Source of the DNA: Candidatus Raymondbacteria bacterium RIFOXYA2_FULL_49_16
GTDB lineage: Bacteria; Fibrobacterota; OXYB2-FULL-49-7; XYB2-FULL-49-35
Assembly: GCA_001789205.1 (NCBI GenBank)
Contig: MFYT01000039.1
Span: forward strand, 14,233 to 78,232
Direction of reading: 5' to 3'
Length of the DNA: 64,000 nucleotides
Below the pieces are notes generated by a model. That model saw only the letters and a list, made by a program, of their open reading frames with translations. It did not search any database and was not told the origin of the DNA. Shown here in pieces: positions 17,699 through 24,690 of the stretch. The position numbers and the translations under genes are program-made. Positions within the stretch are counted from its first letter, which is position 1. Every line of letters begins with the position of its first letter.

Positions 17699-20256
17699 GG
17701 GCCGCCGATTTTTATTTTCTGCAACGTTGAGTTGTGTATCCCATAGAGCGTTCCGTCAGTGGATATGCCGCAGAAATTTCCCGTTGGAAACCATGGATAT
17801 CCGCTACCGGTTATGGTTCCCATGCCGGTCAGCCGGCCGTCCGGCCGTTGTTTTGTGAAGAAATTGTTGCGTATAGAGATGAGGTCGCCGTCAGGATGCA
17901 GAAGTATTCTGTCAATTGAGATCTCAGAGGCGAATGGCTGATTGGCGAATGTGTCAGTTGCGGCCATTGTTCCCTGCGTGTTAAAGAGTTCTGCAATGAC
18001 TTGATTTGGTGATGGTGCGTAAAAGAGCTGGAAATTGTTGTTCGCGGCATAACCAATGGTAGTTGAACTTGACATGTCTGTGATTGTGTCAGTTCCTCTG
18101 CCCGTCGAGTCAAAGAAAAATAATGTACCCATGCAGCTTATCACGATATCGCCTCTGTTGTTTCGGATCACCTGGTCGATGTTGGGGACATTAACGATCG
18201 TCCCGGTCCTGTTAAAAGCTGTATCGGCAACGAATTCCGGAAGTTTGAACCGATAGACGGTGGTGTTTTTGAACCCGGAAATGAATTTTCTGTTTGCGCG
18301 CATTTGTGCAAGGCCAAGCGCACCCACTGTATTGGCCGTGTCTTTCATTCTGAGAACAAGGTCGGCTGTTGCGCCGCCATTGTCAACAAAACCTTTGACC
18401 GCTATTTTCCCATCTTCTTCCTGGTCAATAATCCACATGGTATCGTCTAACATGGTGCCTGCAATGGACAGACTGATGTTCTCAGGCGCGGATCCGGTGA
18501 CAGCAAGCACCGGGTTCACAACCCTGATCGAATCAATGACAAACACTGTTCCACTATCCCAGAAAGCTTCATTGCTGAAAGGTAAGGTCACGAATGCGGT
18601 CACCCGTATGCGTAAAAGTGTATCGCGGGTAAAGAAACAGGGGATAGAATCATAGTGGAGGGTGGTTGTATCAATCGTCCCGTTGTTGCCGAAATCCCAT
18701 TGCAGGCTGTCAATGTATGCGACTGGACGGGAGGTGTTGCTGCCGAAATCAGTTTCGTTAATGGGAAGCGAGCCATTTGTATACGTAGCAAGGGTGCAAT
18801 TGGAGAAAAAACTGGTCGGCGTGAGATGGTAATCATAATTCAGGACAGCGATATCAGTGATAATGCAGGTGTCCCCGGCGTTTTCGGTAATAATCATGCT
18901 GATATTCAGTGTGTCTGATTGGATACTGGTATCGGTCAGCGGGACCTTGCGGACAAGCATATATGGCGTGGCAGAATCGGCAATTGAAAGGGAAACGGGA
19001 AGCGTGTCCACACACTGTGCACTGGTCCAGCCTGCGTGGCCGAGTTTGAAACCTGTAATGGTCATGCGCGCCGAGTCAATATCCCGGGTATCGGTAATAT
19101 CAATGAATCCCGTGCAGCCAGGCTTAAAATAAATGGTGGTCGAAGGGGTGCCGGGAAGGGCAAATATATTCGTTGAAACAGACAGGGGTATGTACATGTT
19201 GTTGGGGATGCATCCTGTGTCCGAAAAGGAGGTATAGATTGTTTTTTCCCGGTAGATGATACATTGGCCCGGGTTTTCCAATAATTCCGTGGAGTCCATC
19301 ATGTTTCCACGGCTGTCGATGATCCGGACGAGTGGCTTTCGAGTAATGTTGTTTGAATCCGTGTCAAAATGGAACGTATGCCTGCCTGTTCTGCTGGTGT
19401 CAACATCCACGCAGTCTGTGTAATCGCATCCTCCGATCCAGCGGTACAGGAGCGGTGTGTTCTGGTCATCAAAAGCGTGGACAGTAAAAGTAATTTTTGA
19501 TCCACTATGAATGTCCAAATTGCCGCTTGTGCCATGGGCCTGGTACGAACGGATAAAGGTGACCTGCGGTGGATTGGCCGATGCGCTCCAGAACCACCAT
19601 TCATCCTGGTCCAATGGAACGGTTGCATCGAGCGATGTTTTTAGCCTGAACCGTGAACCCAGGAGCAGTCCCGGTGTTGAAATGCTGTCGATTATCGGAA
19701 CAAGATCGCGTGTTACAACATACACGGAATCGACCAGGGCGTCCTCATCATTTATTCCCGGTACCCTGCAAAAGATTTTGCAGACTGGCCCTGGAAATTC
19801 GTTTGTATTATTGGGAAACAAGCTGTCCACAACCCTGGCCAGTACGTTGATGTCATTGGGATACGAGGAGGCTGACCGGAACTCATCCAAATACATATAT
19901 GCCTGGTGATATGGCCCCATGCGGTTATTAAAATGTTCTGTGAGATCGCAAAAGGGTCCGAGTGTAAAGGCTTTGTAGTGTATATTCACATTGGAATTCA
20001 GGGATGAATTCATTGGGGTCACGGTCCATTCGTAGGAGTTGGTTTCTCCGGAAAGCAGTGACGCGCTGACCCGCAGGCTGTCCCCATGGGTAAAACAAAC
20101 AAGCCGCGATGAATCCATGGTTGTCATGCGAAGAGCGTTTTTTTTACCGATATAATTGTTTGCGTCAGGATCAACAGGGTTATCAAACACAAAATCAGGT
20201 TTTTGGCAGCCAAGGCCCATGAGAACCAGAAATATGAGTGCAACGCGGGTTATCAT
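17695..20256 (-). CDS. Large lipoprotein with Ig/PKD-like repeats
   Basis: 853 residues. The N-terminus MITRVALIFLVLMGLGC is a lipoprotein signal with Cys17, followed by QKPDFVFDNPVDPDANNY, a leader style common in Fibrobacterota-like lipoproteins. The body is rich in beta-prone segments with Asp/Asn/Thr patterns similar to PKD or Ig-like modules (VTFIRSYQAHGTSGNLDIHS and HAFDDQNTPLLYRWIGGC are examples), and the last 200 residues could be a beta-propeller. No catalytic motif is seen. It lies 1 nt downstream of the CsgG/PEGA gene and is almost certainly co-transcribed with it. Likely surface or periplasmic, with a structural or binding role. Confidence 0.65.
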   Translation of the reverse strand: MITRVALIFLVLMGLGCQKPDFVFDNPVDPDANNYIGKKNALRMTTMDSSRLVCFTHGDSLRVSASLLSGETNSYEWTVTPMNSSLNSNVNIHYKAFTLGPFCDLTEHFNNRMGPYHQAYMYLDEFRSASSYPNDINVLARVVDSLFPNNTNEFPGPVCKIFCRVPGINDEDALVDSVYVVTRDLVPIIDSISTPGLLLGSRFRLKTSLDATVPLDQDEWWFWSASANPPQVTFIRSYQAHGTSGNLDIHSGSKITFTVHAFDDQNTPLLYRWIGGCDYTDCVDVDTSRTGRHTFHFDTDSNNITRKPLVRIIDSRGNMMDSTELLENPGQCIIYREKTIYTSFSDTGCIPNNMYIPLSVSTNIFALPGTPSTTIYFKPGCTGFIDITDTRDIDSARMTITGFKLGHAGWTSAQCVDTLPVSLSIADSATPYMLVRKVPLTDTSIQSDTLNISMIITENAGDTCIITDIAVLNYDYHLTPTSFFSNCTLATYTNGSLPINETDFGSNTSRPVAYIDSLQWDFGNNGTIDTTTLHYDSIPCFFTRDTLLRIRVTAFVTLPFSNEAFWDSGTVFVIDSIRVVNPVLAVTGSAPENISLSIAGTMLDDTMWIIDQEEDGKIAVKGFVDNGGATADLVLRMKDTANTVGALGLAQMRANRKFISGFKNTTVYRFKLPEFVADTAFNRTGTIVNVPNIDQVIRNNRGDIVISCMGTLFFFDSTGRGTDTITDMSSSTTIGYAANNNFQLFYAPSPNQVIAELFNTQGTMAATDTFANQPFASEISIDRILLHPDGDLISIRNNFFTKQRPDGRLTGMGTITGSGYPWFPTGNFCGISTDGTLYGIHNSTLQKIKIGGP

Positions 20257-20257
20257 A

Positions 20258-21538
20258 TTAAAAATTGAACCTGTACATGAATGTTAGAAAGAAAACGCCA
20301 CTCAGGGAAGAGGCGCCTATGCCGGCAACAGCAAGGCCATTGGAGATGTTCTTTTTCGAGGCGACATCGCTCCGTACTTGAGAAGCATAGTCGCTGGAAA
20401 TGGCTGGTTTATATTCGTTGTCATATTGGTCTTTTGCATTGTCGTATAAAAGCTTTGACGCGAGAAACAGGCCGCCGGCAACCGCGCCTGTGCCAAGCGT
20501 CAGATACATGAATTTGTATGACGAAAGCCTGTGGCCCCGCCGTTTCAGGAATTTTTTCTGTTGTGCCGCCAGTTCTGCGCTTGCAGGGTCGAGATCGAAT
20601 GAATACGTGTTTTTACTATAGGGCTTAATCTGCATGGTCTGTGTTGCCAAGGCATACCCTTCTTTGAAGATGATGAGCCGGTATGTTCCCGGTATAATGG
20701 TGTCTGTGATCAGCGGCGTGGTCCAGAGAGGTCTTTTTCCATATGCCAGCGAATCGTTCAGATAGACCTCTGCCTCGCCTGGTTCGGTATTCAGCGATAC
20801 CACGGTCTTTTTCAGGGCCAGGGTCATGTCTACTTTCGCGACCTGATTGTCGCTGAGCGTCACGTTTCTGACTGACTCAAGCGTGTCTTTTTCAACGCGT
20901 ACTTCATGGCTGCCGGCCATCAGTTCCTGCAAGGTCAGCGGGGTCCGGCCATCACGCAACTTGCCATCAATATATATTTTGGCGCCCGAGGGCGTGGATT
21001 TCACGAACAGGCCGGCATTTCCCTTTTGGATTTGGATAGCGGCTGATTGGTTTTCGACCTGCATGCCCGCCAGTTTTTGCGCTACCCGTTTCATGACCGT
21101 AAGAAGCACCTGTTCAATTGGGCAGTCGCAGTCTTCGGACACGGTTTTTACGATTTGCCCGGTCCCCACATCGAGTATTTTTACTTCAATCGAATAGATT
21201 GATCCTACCTTGCCTATGCTGCCCGTTGCCATCTGCTGTACGGCGATCAATTGGCCCACCTCCACAATGCACGACGCCTCGCTGCATGCGCCGGTCTGCT
21301 GGAACCCCTGCTCTTTAAGTACCAGATCCATCTGGTTGCGTTCCATAACGTCGAACGCGCGGGTGGCGATTAATTCAGACCTGAAGCGGTCAGAGAGCGA
21401 GGCTGCTTCGAATTGGCTGATACCGCGGGGTTCGAAATCCATGACCGCAATCTTCGGCTTCGGGCTTTCCAGGGTCTGGGAGAAAAGCGCAGTGCACGCA
21501 AAAATCAAAGAGAGTATGGAGAAAAGGCTGGAACGCAT
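20258..21538 (-). CDS. CsgG/TolB-N-like domain plus PEGA repeats, membrane-associated
   Basis: 426 residues from the ATG at 21538, chosen because a signal peptide follows at once (MRSSLFSILSLIFACTALFS). The frame stays open for 60 more codons upstream into an IS3 remnant, which is unlikely to be native. Domains: CsgG/TolB-N-like alpha/beta domain (PKIAVMDFEPRGISQFEA to VAQKLAG), two PEGA domains (VKSTPSGAKIYIDGK and LNTEPGEAEVYLND), and a C-terminal hydrophobic segment (MYLTLGTGAVAGGLFLASKL) plus another near the end. Such proteins sit in the envelope and are linked to surface assembly. First gene of an operon with the large lipoprotein. Confidence 0.75.
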   Translation of the reverse strand: MRSSLFSILSLIFACTALFSQTLESPKPKIAVMDFEPRGISQFEAASLSDRFRSELIATRAFDVMERNQMDLVLKEQGFQQTGACSEASCIVEVGQLIAVQQMATGSIGKVGSIYSIEVKILDVGTGQIVKTVSEDCDCPIEQVLLTVMKRVAQKLAGMQVENQSAAIQIQKGNAGLFVKSTPSGAKIYIDGKLRDGRTPLTLQELMAGSHEVRVEKDTLESVRNVTLSDNQVAKVDMTLALKKTVVSLNTEPGEAEVYLNDSLAYGKRPLWTTPLITDTIIPGTYRLIIFKEGYALATQTMQIKPYSKNTYSFDLDPASAELAAQQKKFLKRRGHRLSSYKFMYLTLGTGAVAGGLFLASKLLYDNAKDQYDNEYKPAISSDYASQVRSDVASKKNISNGLAVAGIGASSLSGVFFLTFMYRFNF

Positions 21539-21603
21539 GGATGAAAATAAGATACCGAAAGTGTGCACTGGGAAGCAATGGCCGCTGAAAAGGTGAAATG
21601 CAT

Positions 21604-21639
21604 GTCGCGCCCTGTGCGGCGTAACGGGCTGGCACTGTT
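21604..21639. repeat. Copy 1 of a 36-bp two-copy repeat
   Basis: This sequence matches 22944-22979 at 31 of 36 bases (shared core GCGGCGT then ACGGGCT). Copy 1 abuts the truncated IS3 OrfA. The two copies lie on either side of the group II intron in the same orientation. Confidence 0.6.
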
Positions 21640-21642
21640 CAG

Positions 21643-21779
21643 GCCGTTCGACAAGCTGGACCGCCTGGATCCTGAAATCACGGTCATACTTCTTTCGTCT
21701 CTTCTGTTCCATGGACACACCTCCTGATGATAATATTAAGTTTGGTTCTTCGTGTGTCCAAATCTCTGGGGTAGGGTCA
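21643..21779 (-). mobile_element. Left end of an IS3-family element, truncated
   Basis: On the minus strand the segment begins TGACCCTACCCCAGAGATTT (from 21779), a typical IS3-family terminal repeat, followed by GGACAC, then AGGAGG and the ATG at 21712. The open frame starts MEQKRRKKYDRDFRIQAVQL, the helix-turn-helix start of an IS3 OrfA transposase. The homology stops near residue 22, where a 36-bp repeat begins. OrfB and the right end are missing. Its strong Shine-Dalgarno and start codon run in frame into the CsgG/PEGA gene. Confidence 0.7.
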
Positions 21780-21915
21780 CTCGGCGGATTCCTGGCAAGA
21801 AAAGGAGATAAGCAGCCTGGAATTACTCATATTTGGAGAGGTATGATAAAATTCGCGGCAATTGTCGAAGGGGCGACCCTTGCCAAGGACATTTGTGGGT
21901 AATAGATAGCCCTCA

Positions 21916-21949
21916 GAACCGTACATGATGGTTTCCGCTCATACGGCTC
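21916..21949 (-). ncRNA. Group II intron domain V
   Basis: A 34-nt hairpin with the near-invariant ends GAGCCGTAT and ATGTACGGTTC and a GGAAAC apical region. The stem pairs along its length, and this catalytic hairpin is the most diagnostic part of the intron. Confidence 0.85.
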
Positions 21950-22029
21950 AAGCACTTCAAAGATAATCTATGTCATAATGTCAACCGATATTTCCGACAG
22001 AAAAGCCTTAAGCGATCAGTTCACCCAAC

Positions 22030-22117
22030 TGGACAGGCGGCTGAAACAGTCATTGGTGAAGCACCGGTCAAGAATATAAAATTCTTGACTAATGACTGCC
22101 CATATCCGACTGTCCAG
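22030..22117 (-). ncRNA. Nested stem structure inside the intron
   Basis: Three pairs of complementary arms nest around one axis: CTGGACAG (22030-22037) with 22110-22117, CAGTCATT (22047-22054) with 22091-22098, and AAGAAT with ATTCTT near the loop (about 22070-22085). This fits a peripheral domain (III or IV), with domain IV reduced and lacking a protein gene. Confidence 0.6.
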
Positions 22118-22925
22118 CTCTGTTTACAGAAGCCCTTTCTGTTGAGTAGCCTTTGCGATACGCATCTGAGGCCGCTTCGCCTTTCGGCGGGTAGGCGCAT
22201 AGACTGCCCAGGGGACAGTCTTCATTTGCTTTCCTTCCCTAAGTGGTTCCTCAAACTCTCTCGCAACGAAGCACCAGACGAACGTCAGCCTGCCTCGCCT
22301 CTGGAAAGAGGCGGGCCTCCTTGCGGAGCGGATGATGTCGGGCCCGGCAAAGGCCCTCAATCCCTATGTACTGCGCTACACAGTCCTTTCGCTTCTTTCA
22401 CCTTCTCCACCCGCGCTCCCCACAGCCCACTTTTCGGACAGCCTGCCCCTGTAAAGGGCAAAAGTCGCGGGGTTACTCATCGTCCAGTCTTGTCAATCCT
22501 GTATGTCTGTTGAAGGTCTGCGTCGTCTGCCGAGGGGCCCTGGTGTCCGTGCCGGTTTCCCGTTGATAGTCGCCGGCCTCGCCCCTGTTACCTGTTTGGT
22601 TTAAAGCGTATCAATTCCTTTTCGCTTCTGCGCGTGACGACAGTTGACCGCATTCACATGTGTTGACCATGACAGACGGTGCGGACGCCTTGTCCGGGTG
22701 GAATTCCCAGAGGGAAACGTTCCTCGCGGTTCACTTTCCGTTCCGTTCTCATGGAACTACGGCGCAGTGTCCGGGGAGCTTCATACCCTCAATGGCAGGA
22801 CCGCTGAGACCATGTTCTCGTAAGCACGCGGTGACGGAACACCGGATTGATTGAGCGCATCCTTGCGCACCTCTCTATATGTTGACAAGAGGCAATGAGC
22901 CGCAACGTTCCGCGCTATGCCCGTA

Positions 22926-22979
22926 GCAACCCGGATGGGTTGCGTCGCGCCCAATGCGGCGTGACGGGCTAGCGCTGTT
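22926..22979. repeat. Copy 2 of the 36-bp repeat, with adjoining hairpin
   Basis: 22944-22979 is the second copy of the repeat found at 21604-21639. Next to it, GCAACCC (22926-22932) pairs with GGGTTGC (22937-22943) around a 4-nt loop. The segment lies just outside the 5' end of the group II intron (minus strand) and may be part of its 5' exon or target element. Confidence 0.55.
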
Positions 22980-23004
22980 GTGTTGCCGTGACTACCGCCA
23001 GTCC

Positions 23005-23271
23005 TCAAGCAGCCCTTCGCCGCCCATGGATATGTTCGTGCAAGATCTCACCTATGTAGGTTTGGTATTTCTTTCCAGAATGAACCGCAAGCTCTCTGAT
23101 TTTATCTAAATCCATGCTATTCAAGCGAATAGTAATACTCTTATCCTTCAGAAGAGTGGCCTCGGCAGCTGCCTTGTAGGTGGCTCGTATCTTCTTAGTT
23201 GTTGGAATAATTTCGAATTCCTTGTTCTTGAACGCCGTAAGAATTGATTTCTCGTATTTAGTTAGTTTCAT
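23005..23271 (-). CDS. CopG-like (ribbon-helix-helix) antitoxin
   Basis: 88 residues. The C-terminal half, KDKSITIRLNSMDLDKIREL followed by YQTYIGEILHEHIHG, matches CopG-type antitoxins that usually accompany BrnT/DUF4258-like toxins. The N-terminal part with LTKYEKSILTAFKNKEFE and an Ala-rich helix is also typical. It overlaps the upstream toxin gene by 4 nt (ATGA), so the pair is translationally coupled. It should bind its toxin and the operator in front of the operon. Confidence 0.82.
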   Translation of the reverse strand: MKLTKYEKSILTAFKNKEFEIIPTTKKIRATYKAAAEATLLKDKSITIRLNSMDLDKIRELAVHSGKKYQTYIGEILHEHIHGRRRAA

Positions 23272-23510
23272 AATTCCCTCCTGAAAATAGTGTGTAAATG
23301 ATATGAGTATTTATGCTCTGTAAATGGTGCAATCCAATAAACGTCATTATATTTAAAAAGGAAGCACTTCTGGTCTGGATGATTCTTCGATTTCACACGT
23401 GCTACCTTGTATCTTCCTTCAATGACTGCTTTCATGACTACCTCAAAACCAATGCCACGTTCAAGTTTTAACTTTGTATTCTTTCCCAAGTTGTATGTGA
23501 ACGTCTTCAT
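23268..23510 (-). CDS. BrnT/DUF4258-like toxin
   Basis: 80 residues. The pattern LKLERGIGFEVVMKAVIEGR, DQKCFLFKYNDVYWIAPF and LHTIFRREL matches a family of small RelE/BrnT-fold toxins that likely act as RNases. It is the first gene of the pair and overlaps the CopG antitoxin by 4 nt. The ATG is 9 nt from a double TGTACA site, so the leader is very short. The locus sits at the edge of a mobile-DNA region, as is common for such modules. Confidence 0.75.
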   Translation of the reverse strand: MKTFTYNLGKNTKLKLERGIGFEVVMKAVIEGRYKVARVKSKNHPDQKCFLFKYNDVYWIAPFTEHKYSYHLHTIFRREL

Positions 23511-23518
23511 ATATTAAA

Positions 23519-23535
23519 TGTACATTAATTGTACA
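23519..23535. promoter_or_regulatory. Putative toxin-antitoxin operator
   Basis: Two palindromic hexamers TGTACA (23519-23524 and 23530-23535) are 11 bp apart, one helical turn, directly upstream of the toxin start. Ribbon-helix-helix antitoxins often bind such tandem short sites. Confidence 0.55.
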
Positions 23536-23939
23536 TACAATTCAAGAAAATAATGAAATGGGCGGCAATATTTTGATTTGGGCGGCGAGGCGGTAGGCAT
23601 GGCACACAACTCGTTCCAGGCCGTCACAAGCTGCAGTATTTATCATTTTGGTTTCCACTGTGCACAGTATATTGCAGGCAATGGACTCACTCTGTAGAGA
23701 TAAATAATTGATACGTCGTATGTCAATATGTTCGCAATGAAGGTCCCAAGTTGTCAAAAGTCGTATGTGATTGATTAATTGGATGAAAAAAAGACTAGAT
23801 GGGCATTGGTTCGGTATGGATGCCTTTTCGGTTCGCAAAGCGAACCAATTACCTTACCTTGCAGGAGAGGGTGCGGTCAGGGCTGGCAGTAATTAGTTCT
23901 TGTGGAGGAATTTTTAGGAATTTATAAAACCTTGACCTG
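23536..23939. other. 404-bp interval without a recognised gene
   Basis: I find no supported gene here. A perfect hairpin GGTTCGC / GCGAACC (23830-23846, 3-nt loop) lies downstream of the two minus-strand tRNA genes and may end or process their transcript, though no U-tract follows. A 98-codon minus-strand frame (23542-23838) has no recognisable similarity or ribosome binding site. Confidence 0.4.
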
Positions 23940-24013
23940 CGGGAGTGATGGGGCTCGAACCCACGGCATCCTGCGTGACAGGCAGGTACTCTAACCAACT
24001 GAGCTACACCCCC
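23940..24013 (-). tRNA. tRNA-Asp (anticodon GTC)
   Basis: A 74-nt cloverleaf: acceptor GGGGGTG pairs with CACTCCC (one G-U), D arm GCTCAGTTGGTTAGAG, anticodon arm CCTGC-CTGTCAC-GCAGG with GTC, and T arm GTGGG-TTCGAGC-CCCAT. The discriminator base is G, as expected for tRNA-Asp. CCA is not encoded. Confidence 0.95.
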
Positions 24014-24042
24014 GCGGGTCAAGGCAGATATGTCAAATAAAA

Positions 24043-24117
24043 TGGGCGATACAGGAGTCGAACCTGTGACCCCCTGCTTGTAAGGCAGGTGCTCTAAACC
24101 AACTGAGCTAATCGCCC
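24043..24117 (-). tRNA. tRNA-Val (anticodon TAC)
   Basis: A 75-nt cloverleaf: acceptor GGGCGAT pairs with ATCGCCC, D arm GCTCAGTTGGTTTAGAGC, anticodon arm CCTGC-CTTACAA-GCAGG with TAC, and T arm ACAGG-TTCGACT-CCTGT. Discriminator A; CCA is not encoded. It lies 29 nt upstream of tRNA-Asp and the two are likely one transcript. Confidence 0.95.
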
Positions 24118-24139
24118 AAACAAGTTTCTTTGTTTGGGC
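24114..24139 (-). promoter_or_regulatory. Leader hairpin overlapping the tRNA-Val 5' end
   Basis: GCCCAAACAA (24114-24123) and TTGTTTGGGC (24130-24139) are perfect 10-bp arms around a 6-nt loop. The proximal arm includes the first four bases of the mature tRNA, so the leader could pair with the acceptor strand before processing. Confidence 0.5.
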
Positions 24140-24168
24140 AGTAAAAGATATATTCCTGCAGAATAAGT

Positions 24169-24690
24169 ATGCAACAGAACAGTAGCACAATTGACGCGTA
24201 TTTAGCGTTACTCAAGCAACTCGACACCTTTCAGAAAAGGGTTCTAGCGCGCTATGGGAAAGCGATCGCCTGCCGCAGGGGATGCTCCTCATGCTGCATC
24301 CTTGAGACGGTCTTTCCCATTGAAGCCTGGTATGTAGAACATGCATTGGGAAAGCTGAGCAATACGGCCCTTCAAGCGCTGGCCCGGCAGATCAAAAAGG
24401 CGCGATCAGGCGAATGCGTCCTTCTGGTGCGCAATCAATGTCTTATATACAAACAAAGACCAATCATTTGCCGCACCCATGGGCTTCCCCTTATTATTGA
24501 AGGTAAGATCGATTTTTGCGATAAGAACTTCAAAGGCGTCTCTTCCCTCGATGGCCAATCCATTCTCGATCTGGAAAAGACAACCATGGTTCTCGCGGCG
24601 ATTAACCTGCGGTTTTTAAAGGAAAAAAAAAGCGCAACACAAACGTCTGGCCGGGTTGCGCTCCGTGAAATCGTGGATAAATTTATTTAA
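24169..24690 (+). CDS. YkgJ-family cysteine-cluster protein
   Basis: 173 residues. The zinc/iron-chelating cluster is clear: CRRGCSSCC (about 38-46), with a further Cys in NQCLIYKQRPIICRTHGLPL. The family (formerly UPF0153) is cytoplasmic and binds a metal; its role is poorly defined. It diverges from the tRNA genes. The 3' part of the gene carries, on the opposite strand, the terminator of the convergent beta-helix gene, and the two coding regions overlap by 8 nt. Confidence 0.85.
   Translation: MQQNSSTIDAYLALLKQLDTFQKRVLARYGKAIACRRGCSSCCILETVFPIEAWYVEHALGKLSNTALQALARQIKKARSGECVLLVRNQCLIYKQRPIICRTHGLPLIIEGKIDFCDKNFKGVSSLDGQSILDLEKTTMVLAAINLRFLKEKKSATQTSGRVALREIVDKFI
24623..24662 (-). terminator. 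Rho-independent terminator for the minus-strand gene, inside the YkgJ coding region
   Basis: On the minus strand AGCGCAAC (24655-24662) pairs with GTTGCGCT (24631-24638), followed by a run of about nine U. It lies just after the stop codon of the beta-helix gene. On the plus strand the same bases encode the Lys-rich segment and residues near the YkgJ C-terminus. Confidence 0.8.

Larger units (their letters stand above)
21890..22870 (-). ncRNA. ORF-less group II intron
   Basis: Reading the minus strand, the intron begins with the conserved GTGCG at 22870 (GTGCGCAAGGATGCG). Near the other end, 21916-21949 is a 34-nt domain V that opens GAGCCGTAT and closes GTACGGTTC. The 0.95 kb between them has no reverse transcriptase or maturase frame; a normal intron-encoded protein needs about 1.2 kb or more. 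In its place 22030-22117 folds into nested stems. The 3' boundary is not certain: domain VI beyond 21915 is weak, and I put the end near 21890. Splicing would need a maturase in trans, or the intron is decayed. Flanking exons contain no recognisable gene. Confidence 0.72.

Noticed and set aside
22085-22513. Open frames of 140 and 78 codons within the intron region
   Set aside because: They show no reverse-transcriptase or maturase motif and lie in structured intron RNA.
22781-23008. Minus-strand frame with ARHAALGATQPIRVATGIAR
   Set aside because: It is the translation of the 36-bp repeat, its hairpin and the intron start; not a protein gene.
23849-24190. 113-codon minus-strand frame
   Set aside because: It covers the two tRNA genes and reflects their sequence.
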